From Spirochaetia bacterium (GTDB lineage: Bacteria; Spirochaetota; Spirochaetia; Treponematales; Breznakiellaceae): a stretch of DNA of 22,289 bases. The stretch spans positions 1 through 22,289 of the forward strand of contig BNUX01000048.1 of NCBI GenBank assembly GCA_025997675.1, written 5' to 3'. The notes under the pieces are model-generated. The model was not told the DNA's origin. It ran no database searches and saw only the letters and a program-made list of their open reading frames with translations. Shown in pieces: positions 1 through 7,871 of the stretch (within the stretch, counting starts at the first letter, position 1; each line of letters starts with the position of its first letter). Made by a program: the position numbers and the translations under genes.

Positions 1-923
1 CGCACAAATATGCGCTGCCGCGAAATTGCCGCGGTGTTTGTCACGCTGCCGATGTTGATACCATCAATTTCACACGGCATGGGATTAGTATTGCTGCTCG
101 GTTCCAACGGTATTCTAACGCGTTTGTCGTACAGCCAAAGACGATACGCGATAGCGCCCTTCGTGATACCGCCGCACTCGCCTACAGCATCGTCGTATGC
201 GTCCTTATTGCACTGCCGGTGGTGATATTCGCATACCTCACCTTTGTTACCCGATATCCCGTGGACATGAGTTTTTCCCTTACAAACATTACCAGGACAC
301 TCAATATGGGAGCAGGAAGATATCTTGCCAACTCCCTCATCATTGCCCTTGGGGTATCTGTTTTCGGGACGGTACTCTCGTACCTCACCGCCTATTTTAC
401 TGCGCGCACCCCGGGAAAAGCCTCGCGATTTTTGCACCTTTTATCCATTACGTCCCTGGCGGTTCCGGGTATGGTATTGGGATTGTCCTATGTACTTTTT
501 TTTAAGGGCACGTTTATCTACGGCACCCTCGCCATGCTCATCCTCGTGAACATCCTGCATTTTATGGCATCCCCGTACCTGATGGCGTACAATTCACTCT
601 GCAAACTGAATGCCAATCTTGAGGATGTTGGCCGCACCCTCGGCGTTGTCCGGCTCCGTATTGTTACCGATGTAGTAATACCACAGACAAAATTGACGAT
701 TTTTGAAATGGCATCATATTTTTTCGTGAATGCCATGATGACTATTTCGGCGGTGTCCTTCTTAAACACGGTGCGCAACAAACCGGTGTCTTTGATGATT
801 ACCCAATTTGAAGGACAGTTGTTCCTTGAAGGAGCCGCGTTTATTTCACTGTTGATATTGGCATGCAATTTTTTAGTAAAAGCGGCGGTGTATTATGGAA
901 GAATTATCGCGGACGCAGTTTAA
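1..923 (+). pseudogene. ABC transporter permease of the 2-aminoethylphosphonate type, internally deleted and 5' partial
   Basis: Inner-membrane permease of a binding-protein-dependent importer. The family normally has two fused permease domains of about 270 aa each, and the sequence best matches my recollection of the putative 2-aminoethylphosphonate permeases. Frame 1 (bases 1-120) encodes a first-domain segment containing LPMLIPSISHGMGL and LLLGSNGILTR. From about base 115 the homology moves to frame 3 (NAFVVQPK, then a membrane segment around 185-240) and continues to the stop at 923 as an intact second domain. That domain has an EAA-type cytoplasmic loop (EDVGRTLGV, around 622-650) and four or five membrane segments. 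The EAA loop of the first domain and roughly 120 residues around it are absent in every frame, so I infer an internal out-of-frame deletion near 115-125. A second-domain-only product could start at ATG 219. The gene starts upstream of the window. The next gene overlaps its end by 29 bp. Confidence 0.6.
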
Positions 924-1794
924 TGTACTCACCTTCCTGGAAAACAATAAGGACGGTAAAAATCTTACCCAGCGCAGCATCGCAAAGGCGCTTAACTTGT
1001 CAGTCGGCACGGTGAACAAGGCGCTGCTCTACTTTACCGAAACCGGCTTTAGTAATGATAGTATCATTACCGCAGAGGGGCTTACGGCGTTGGAACCATA
1101 CCGCGTTGAACGGGCCATTTTTCTTGCCGCCGGTTTTGGCTCACGCCTGGTACCCATCACATTAAACACGCCGAAACCCCTTGTACGGGTAAAGGGCATA
1201 CGCATCATCGACACATTACTTGACGCCGTTACCGCTGCCGGCATAACCGATATTACTATTGTACGGGGCTACCTAGGGGAACAATTCGACCAATTACTTT
1301 ACAAATATCCGGGCATTAAGTTTTTGGAAAACCCGCTTTATAACGAGGCCAACAATATTTCCTCCGCAATGTGCGTACGCTACCAACTGCAAAATGCCTA
1401 TGTGCTCGAATCGGATTTATTACTCTGGAATCCGCGCCTCATCACCAAGTACCAATACGCAAGCAACTACCTTGGTGTTTCCACCGAACGTACCGATGAC
1501 TGGTGCTTTGAAACAAAAAACGGCGTTATCACCAAGTTGCGCGTTGGCGGCAAAAATTGCTACCACATGTTTGGCATTTCGTACTGGAACCGGCGTGATG
1601 GCGCAAAAATGGCCGGCCACATCAAACAGGTATATGAAATGCCCGGCGGCAAAGAACGCTACTGGGATCAAGTGGCGCTTGATTATTTTGCCAAGGCCTA
1701 CGAAATAGAGGTACGGGAATGTTCGTTTGATGACATTACCGAAATCGACACCTTCCCCGAATTAAAAAAACTGGATGATACCTACCGGGTATAA
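895..1794 (+). CDS. HTH-fused nucleotidyltransferase, LicC/PntC type (phosphocholine or aminoethylphosphonate cytidylyltransferase-like)
   Basis: Likely transfers a nucleotide (CTP in the LicC and PntC families) onto a phospho- or phosphono-amino-alcohol, giving the activated donor for surface decoration. Residues 1-65 form a winged helix-turn-helix (RSIAKALNLSVGTVNKAL). Residues 72-299 are the nucleotidyltransferase fold: the nucleotide-binding loop LAAGFGSRL is at 77-85, the PKPL motif at about 93-96, an NEANNISSAM segment is typical of LicC-like enzymes, and D174 in ESDLLL is the likely metal ligand. The 299-aa length fits one HTH plus one catalytic domain of about 230 aa. The ATG at 895 lies inside the end of the permease gene, suggesting translational coupling. 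The AEP-type permease next door favours a phosphonate substrate, but phosphocholine or a sugar phosphate cannot be excluded. The HTH may let the protein sense its substrate and regulate the locus, which is inference. Confidence 0.75.
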   Translation: MEELSRTQFNVLTFLENNKDGKNLTQRSIAKALNLSVGTVNKALLYFTETGFSNDSIITAEGLTALEPYRVERAIFLAAGFGSRLVPITLNTPKPLVRVKGIRIIDTLLDAVTAAGITDITIVRGYLGEQFDQLLYKYPGIKFLENPLYNEANNISSAMCVRYQLQNAYVLESDLLLWNPRLITKYQYASNYLGVSTERTDDWCFETKNGVITKLRVGGKNCYHMFGISYWNRRDGAKMAGHIKQVYEMPGGKERYWDQVALDYFAKAYEIEVRECSFDDITEIDTFPELKKLDDTYRV

Positions 1795-1811
1795 TGGAGT
1801 AAGATAACGCC

Positions 1812-4463
1812 GTGAGTTTTTTGTACACCCTGATTATTTATCCAATTGTGCAGATTATCGAAGTGGTGTTCACCTTTTCCCAGAAGGTTTTTCGGGAGCC
1901 CGGTGTTTCCCTTATAGTCATAAGCGGTGTCATAACCCTGCTCTGCCTTCCGGTATATGCGGTGGCGGAAAAGTGGCAGGAGCTTGAACGGAATCTGCAA
2001 AAAAAGTTTAAACCGAAGGTTGATACCATAAAAAACGTCTTCAAGGGTGATGAGCAGTATATGATTCTGTCCGCCTATTACCGGCAGAATCACTATCATC
2101 CTGTATATGCCCTGCGGGGATCCTTCGGCTTACTTATTCAAATCCCCTTTTTTATTGCCGCTTATTCATATCTTTCCCACCTTGAAGTTTTGAAGGGGGC
2201 TCCCTTTCTGTTTATTGCCGATTTAGGCGTCCCGGATGGGGATGGGATACATATCCTTCCCATCGTTATGACCGTGATAAACTGTACTGCGGGGCTTATA
2301 TACACCAGGGGGTTTCCGGTAAAAGAAAAGATACAGCTTTTCCTGATGGCCGCAGTTTTTCTCGTCCTTTTATACAACTCCCCATCGGGCCTTGTTATTT
2401 ATTGGACCATGAATAATTGTTTTTCCCTGGTAAAGAACCTCTACTACAAGTTTAATTTTAAATGGAAAAATACCCTTATCGCCCTCTCTGTAAGCGCCGT
2501 CTGTATTTTTCTGTCCTTCTATATGATGCGGATTTATACCGGGGATATTAAGCTCCGGACACTCTTTTGCTGTTTGTTCCTCATGATTGGGATTATTCCC
2601 TGGATTCTCTCCCCCGGAAAAGCGCTTCTAAAAAAAATACCGGTTCCCCGCTATACCAATACAAAAACACTTTTGCTGTTTATTGTTTCCTTTGCGGCGG
2701 TCTGGATTATCACCGGATTATTTCTCCCCTCCATGCTTATCGCCGCTTCCCCACAGGAATTTTCATACATCGATTCCTATACCACACCGGTTTTCTTTAT
2801 TCTCAATACCTGTTTGCAGGCTGCGGGGTTCTTTATTTTCTGGCCGGTATGCCTCTATTTTCTTTTTTCACCGGGGGCTAAACGGGTCTTTTCCCTATTG
2901 GGACCGGTTCTCTTAGGAGCCGCCGTCTGTAATGTTTTTTTCTTTGCCGGGGATTACGGTATTATCTCAATGGCCTTGGTTTTTGACAACGCGGTAAAAC
3001 ATTCCATAGTGGCCATATTGGTCAACCTGGGAGCATTGCTTATACCGACGGCCGTCATAGTTTTTTTATTCTTTACCGGCAAGTACCGGGGGCTTATTGT
3101 TTCTGCGGCGCTCTGTCTGTCTGCGGTCTTTACTTTTTCTCTGTACAATGTATTTTCAATACAGGGCGAATTCCAAAAATTACAGAAGTATCGCGGCTCC
3201 CAAACGGATGCCGTACTATCGGTGGAACCTGTCTTCAGCCTCTCAAGAACCGGTAAGAATACGGTACTTATCATGTTGGACAGGGCCTTGAATACCTTTC
3301 TCCCTTATATTTTAGAGGAAAGTCCCGAACTTACCGATATATATTCCGGGTTCGTCTACTATCCCAATACAGTTTCCTTCAACGGTTACACGCGGATGGG
3401 CGCTCCCCCTATTTTCGGCGGTTATGAATACACCCCCCTGGAAATGAATAAGCGGGATACTGTTCCTGTGGTTACCAAACACAATGAGGCGCTCCTGCTT
3501 ATGCCCCGTATTTTTTCGGAAGCGGGGTATGCGGTGACCGTTACCGATCCGCCCTACCCAAATTACAGCAGTAAAGGTGATTTACGGATCTACGATCAGT
3601 ATCCTGCCGTAAAGGCGCTCCTTACCGATTCGGTATATACCGATTTATGGATACGGGAACACAAATTTCCGGCTCCCTCTTCCGGCAGTATCCTAAAACG
3701 CAATCTGCTCTGGTATGGTTTTTTCAGGGCTTCCCCCCTGGCATTCCGGCAGGGAATATACCTTCAAGGGGATTGGTGCGCCCCGGGTTTATTGCAGAAA
3801 ATCACCCTGACCCTCAACGGCTATTCGGTTTTGGATTACCTGCCCCAGCTTACCGGTATAACCCGTGACGGACAAAACACCGCCCTTTTTATGGTGAATA
3901 ATACCACCCATGAGGCATCCTTTCTCCAGGCCCCCGAGTACCGCCCCGCCCTTTCGGTAACTAATTACGGGAAGACGCCCTTCAGCAAGGAACACACCTA
4001 CCATGTAAACGCCGCCGCCGTAAAGCGCCTTGCGGACTGGTTTGTTTTTTTAAAAAAAGAGCAGGTCTATGACAACACACGGATCATAGTAGTATCGGAT
4101 CATGGCACTGAACCAAACTTCGTAACCAAAATCGGGCTGCCTTTCAATGTGGATCAATTTAATCCCCTCTTACTGTTTAAGGATTTTGACGCATCCGGTA
4201 GTATCAAAACTGATACTACCTTTATGAGTAACGCCGATGTTCCCTTTCTTGCCCTGGAGGGACAGATAGAAAACCCGGTCAATCCCTTTACCGGGAAGAT
4301 AATCGGCACGGAGTTAAAAGAGAATCCCCTCTATATTGCCATATCGGGGTCCATACATCTTGAAAACCCAACGGATGCCCTGTTTGTTCTTGATCCAAAA
4401 AGAGATTATTACGTACACGATACCATTTTTGATCCCGCGAACTGGAGCAAGGCCGGAGAATGA
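1812..4463 (+). CDS. YidC/Oxa1-like domain fused to alkaline-phosphatase-superfamily transferase, copy 1
   Basis: Large inner-membrane protein of 883 aa. Residues 1-215 match the YidC/Oxa1 fold: an N-terminal helix, a charged coiled segment after P47, QIPFFIAAYSYLSHLE, a DLGVPD loop, and SPSGLVIYWTMNN as in insertases. The arginine that lies five residues before the conserved proline in insertases is T42. Residues about 225-455 give around eight more membrane segments. Residues about 480-883 are a sulfatase/phosphoethanolamine-transferase-like domain with D490 (MLDR), probable nucleophile T527 (YTRMGAPP), H700 (TTHEA) and D763-H764 (SDHG), so the metal and nucleophile positions look complete. 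I infer transfer of a phospho- or phosphono-alcohol at the outer face of the membrane. The start is GTG, with GGAG about 10 bases upstream. The following TA-like gene begins 20 bp after the stop. True insertase function is unlikely but not excluded. Confidence 0.85.
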   Translation: MSFLYTLIIYPIVQIIEVVFTFSQKVFREPGVSLIVISGVITLLCLPVYAVAEKWQELERNLQKKFKPKVDTIKNVFKGDEQYMILSAYYRQNHYHPVYALRGSFGLLIQIPFFIAAYSYLSHLEVLKGAPFLFIADLGVPDGDGIHILPIVMTVINCTAGLIYTRGFPVKEKIQLFLMAAVFLVLLYNSPSGLVIYWTMNNCFSLVKNLYYKFNFKWKNTLIALSVSAVCIFLSFYMMRIYTGDIKLRTLFCCLFLMIGIIPWILSPGKALLKKIPVPRYTNTKTLLLFIVSFAAVWIITGLFLPSMLIAASPQEFSYIDSYTTPVFFILNTCLQAAGFFIFWPVCLYFLFSPGAKRVFSLLGPVLLGAAVCNVFFFAGDYGIISMALVFDNAVKHSIVAILVNLGALLIPTAVIVFLFFTGKYRGLIVSAALCLSAVFTFSLYNVFSIQGEFQKLQKYRGSQTDAVLSVEPVFSLSRTGKNTVLIMLDRALNTFLPYILEESPELTDIYSGFVYYPNTVSFNGYTRMGAPPIFGGYEYTPLEMNKRDTVPVVTKHNEALLLMPRIFSEAGYAVTVTDPPYPNYSSKGDLRIYDQYPAVKALLTDSVYTDLWIREHKFPAPSSGSILKRNLLWYGFFRASPLAFRQGIYLQGDWCAPGLLQKITLTLNGYSVLDYLPQLTGITRDGQNTALFMVNNTTHEASFLQAPEYRPALSVTNYGKTPFSKEHTYHVNAAAVKRLADWFVFLKKEQVYDNTRIIVVSDHGTEPNFVTKIGLPFNVDQFNPLLLFKDFDASGSIKTDTTFMSNADVPFLALEGQIENPVNPFTGKIIGTELKENPLYIAISGSIHLENPTDALFVLDPKRDYYVHDTIFDPANWSKAGE

Positions 4464-4483
4464 CATAAATTGGGAGGCAATAA

Positions 4484-4891
4484 ATGAATGATGACATTCG
4501 GTGGAAACAACGTTTTTCAAACTACAAAAAGGTGTTATCGCATCTTACCTCTATTGTAGAATATGCAAAAACACATGAATTGAAGGACATAGAACAATTA
4601 GGTATTATTAAAGCATTTGAGCTTTCTTTTGAACTCGCATGGAATGTAATGAAAGACTATCTTAACATGAAAGGTATCCTTGGTATTATCGGTTCAAAGG
4701 ATTCAGTGCGTTTTGCATTTAAAAATGAATTGATCGCCGATGGACAGGTTTGGATGTCAATGATTGATGACCGCAATAAAGCCACACATACTTACGAAGA
4801 AGTATTAGCGCAGACACTTGCATACAATATTGTAAACACCTACAATACGGAACTCATTGTTTTTGAGCAAACTATGGAGCGCCTTCAATGA
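4484..4891 (+). CDS. HEPN-domain toxin/substrate-binding protein, HepT/HI0074 family
   Basis: 135-aa helical HEPN protein of the HI0074 'nucleotidyltransferase substrate binding' family. In characterised HepT/MntA pairs the HEPN partner is an RNase toxin with an RX4HXY motif that is silenced by AMPylation on the tyrosine. Here the motif is RNKATHTY at about residues 97-104, matching RX4HXY exactly. The whole length fits the family. A clear ribosome binding site (GGGAGG) lies about 8 bases before ATG 4484. It overlaps the next gene by ATGA (4888-4891), the usual arrangement for the pair. The sequence is more AT-rich than the preceding gene and the pair interrupts a tandem array of glycan genes, which suggests insertion. 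Toxicity is inferred from the family only. Confidence 0.85.
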   Translation: MNDDIRWKQRFSNYKKVLSHLTSIVEYAKTHELKDIEQLGIIKAFELSFELAWNVMKDYLNMKGILGIIGSKDSVRFAFKNELIADGQVWMSMIDDRNKATHTYEEVLAQTLAYNIVNTYNTELIVFEQTMERLQ

Positions 4892-5202
4892 TGTATGGCC
4901 TGTCGGATTACACATTGCAAACGATGAATACAATATTCAAGAAATACGAAGGCATTCAAAAAGTTATTTTGTACGGCAGCCGTGCAAAGGGGAACTACAG
5001 ACCGGGATCCGATATTGATCTTACCCTCTATACCGATGATACTTTTACCTATGGCGATCTTTCGAATATCGGGGGTGAATTTGACGATTCCGATATGCCA
5101 TATTTTGTTGATGTAAGTATTTATAACAAATTAAATAATCCCGATCTGAGGGCGCATATTGACCGCGTTGGAAAGCCACTATATATAAAGGCCAGGAAAT
5201 GA
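4888..5202 (+). CDS. Minimal nucleotidyltransferase (MNT), MntA/HI0073-like antitoxin
   Basis: 104-aa polymerase-beta-superfamily nucleotidyltransferase. The motif GSRAKGNYRPGSDID (about residues 31-45) fits the GSX10DXD signature of MntA, and a third carboxylate is present in YFVDVSI (about residue 74). In characterised pairs this enzyme AMPylates the HEPN toxin and so acts as the antitoxin. The alternative is an orphan MNT/HEPN pair of unknown role. Its ATG overlaps the stop of the HEPN gene, and its own stop is only 4 bp before the start of the second YidC-fusion gene, so the pair is transcribed within the glycan operon. Confidence 0.85.
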   Translation: MMYGLSDYTLQTMNTIFKKYEGIQKVILYGSRAKGNYRPGSDIDLTLYTDDTFTYGDLSNIGGEFDDSDMPYFVDVSIYNKLNNPDLRAHIDRVGKPLYIKARK

Positions 5203-5206
5203 AACG

Positions 5207-7866
5207 ATGTTAAATGTTCTCTATACCCTTATCGTTTATCCTATCCAACAGATAATTGAACTGTGTTACTATTTTACCGCACGGTTATTTGGAGATCCGT
5301 CGCTGGCGCTTTTTGGGGTAAGCGCGGCGGTGAGTATATATGCACATTGCCGCTGTACTTCCGCGCTGAACATTGGCAGGCATTGGAGCGGGACACACAA
5401 AAACGTCTCGCACCAAAAATTGCCAAAATCAAAGCGACTTTCAAGGGCGATGAGCAGTATATGATTTTAACCGCATATTACCGGCAGAATCACTATCATC
5501 CGGTGTATGCCCTCAGAAGTTCATTGGGTGTTTTAGTACAGATTCCTTTTTTTATTGCCGCCTACCACTACCTTTCCCATCTTGATGCGTTGCGGGGCGC
5601 TCATTTTTTAGGTATCGGCGATTTGAGTGTTCCCGATGCGCTCATTCCCTTCGCCGGGAGGGGCATAAATATCCTGCCACTCTTCATGACCACAATAAAC
5701 GTCGTTTCCGGCGCGATATACACCCGCGGTTTCCCGCTCAAAGATAAAATACAGTTATACGGTATGGCGTTCATATTTTTAGTACTACTCTATAATTCCC
5801 CCGCGGGGCTGGTGCTGTACTGGACGGCAAACAATGTATTTTCACTGATAAAAAACATCCTGCAAAAAATACCACATTCAAAAAAAATTGTTTTTGCAGG
5901 GCTTGCCGCCGCGATTATTGCTGCCGATATTTTTCTACTCTTTTTTCACCGCGGAGACCTGCCCAACCGTTTGCTGGCGATGGCGCTTTTTACCTGTCTA
6001 GGCGCGCTTCCTTTGATTCCGCGTTTGGCAAAAGCGGTTTGCGTACCGGCGCGGTTTTTGCCGTTTCGTGTTTTTGTGCTTTCCGAACTTGCGTTACTTG
6101 CGCTCCTTGGCTTTGTGATACCCTCTTCGCTTATCGCTTCATCGGTCGCGGAATTTTCATTTATTGATTCGCTTACAACACCTTTTCCTTTTATTCTCCA
6201 CACTGCCTTACAAACAGCAGGAATTCTTTTGTGGGTGACAGCGCTTTATTTTCTGTTTTCCCCGCTTGTTAAACAAAGCTTGACGCTTATTCTCCTTATT
6301 GTTTCGGTTCTTGCACTCAGCTGCGTCTTTTTCATTTCAGAAGATTTTGGTTTTATTACCAATACGCTTGTCTTTTCCGACCCGAAACCATTCGGCGCAA
6401 ATCGTCTTTCCGCTACAATCTGTATTACCTTGTGCGTGATAATACCGGCGGCATTGCTTACACTGTACATCCGGAAAAAACAGGCGCTTTTTCATTTTCT
6501 GCAATCGGTTATGTGTATCGCACTTGTCTGTGTAAGCATCGTCCATTTGACGGCAATCAGACGGAACTTTTCCATTGCAAGCGCAAAAAACGAAAGCGGC
6601 GTCGGCGCGTCATTTGAGCCGATTTATCAATTTTCAAAAAACGGAAATAATGTCTTACTCATAATGCTTGACTGCATCGTCGGCGCATACATTCCCTATG
6701 TATTTGAAGAGCGTCCCGATTTATTGAATACTTTCACGTCTTTCACCTGGTATCCCAATACCGTCTCGTTTGCCAACCACACATTGATTGGCGCCTTACC
6801 GGTATACGGCGGCTACGAATACACCCCCAAGGCAGTAAACGCGCGGATCGATACGACGCTTCTGGACAAACAAAAGGAAGCCTATCTGCTTTTACCGGCT
6901 ATTTTTGCTGATGCAGGTTTTTCCGCTACAGTTACCGATCCGCCTTTTGATAATTTTCAAATGTCGAATTTGAGCATATTTGCCGCCGATCCGCGCATAC
7001 ACGCAGAAAATGTCAAAGGAAAATACACCGCTCTCTGGATGCAAAATCACCCTGAAATAAATGCCATCAGTATTTCTGATTTATTGAATAAAACATTGCT
7101 TCGCTTTTCGTTTTTTAAGGCATCACCGCTTTTTATGCGTTCCTTTATCTATGATGATGGGGAATGGCTCATGCTGAAGGACCATTCCGCAGGGGAAATA
7201 ACCCCGGAAATTCTCAATGATTACGCCTTGCTTGATTTATTGCCGGACTTGACTGCAATTCAGGATGACGGCGCTGCCTACACCGCTATTTACAGCCATC
7301 TGCCGCATGCGACGACTTTTTTACAGCCCCCCGATTATACACCGACACAGACCATTACTAATCACGGGACAAGTATTTTGAAAGATGACTCACGTTATCA
7401 CATGACGATGGCATCATTTATTCTGTTACACAAGTGGTTCGTTTTTTTAAAAGAACACGGTGTGTATGACAATACCCGCATCATTCTTGTGTCTGACCAC
7501 GGGCGGGGCAATACCGATTATCCCGGTAATATCACGCTGCCCGGGGGCGTCAAACTGCAATCATATAATGCACTTCTCATGGTAAAAGATTTTGATGCCA
7601 AAGACGGCGATGCGCTCACGGTCGATACTTCCTTTATGACAAACGCCGATGCGGCGCTCTTTGCAGCCCTTGGAATTGCCGAAAAGAATCCCTTTACCGG
7701 CAAAGCGCTTGAGCCGGACAAGGAAAATGGTGTTACCATCACTACTATTGGCGAATTGAGTACCTACCGGCATTCAAAATACGGATACAATATAGACGCT
7801 GACCAATGGCTTGGCGTTCACGATAACATTTTTAACCACGAAAACTGGAACAATGCCGGGGAATGA
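5207..7866 (+). pseudogene. YidC/Oxa1-like domain fused to alkaline-phosphatase-superfamily transferase, copy 2, frameshifted
   Basis: Second tandem copy. It opens at ATG 5207 in frame 2 (MLNVLYTLIVYP), but homology to copies 1 and 3 jumps to frame 1 at a short TA tract, 5335-5341. Removing one TA restores VSICTLPLYF in register with ACTLPLYL of copy 3 and gives an 885-aa product. The rest is intact to 7866: QIPFFIAAYHYLSHLD, SPAGLVLYWTANN, about eight further membrane segments, then the transferase domain with (corrected numbering) D488 (MLDC), T525 (HTLIGALP), H700 (LPHATT) and D763-H764 (SDHG). The groove position is S42. The gene may be a recent pseudogene, a phase-variable gene in its off state, or carry a sequencing error. 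An open frame from ATG 5263 begins with residues unrelated to the family, so I reject that start. Confidence 0.8.
5335..5341 (+). other. Frameshift site: short TA-repeat tract in copy 2
   Basis: The bases are TATATAT after GTGAG. Comparison with copies 1 and 3 shows that two bases too many are present here, which shifts the reading frame from 2 to 1. The surrounding residues on both sides align without other gaps, so the site is narrowly defined. Confidence 0.75.
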
Positions 7867-7871
7867 AATAA

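Noticed and set aside
1812..2460. Copy 1 as the housekeeping YidC insertase
   Set aside because: It lacks the groove arginine, is fused to a transferase domain, is present in three copies and is not near the usual rnpA/rpmH context.
5263..5345. Alternative start of YidC-fusion copy 2 at ATG 5263
   Set aside because: The first ~27 residues in that frame do not match copies 1 and 3, while the other frame from ATG 5207 does. A frameshift explains the data better.
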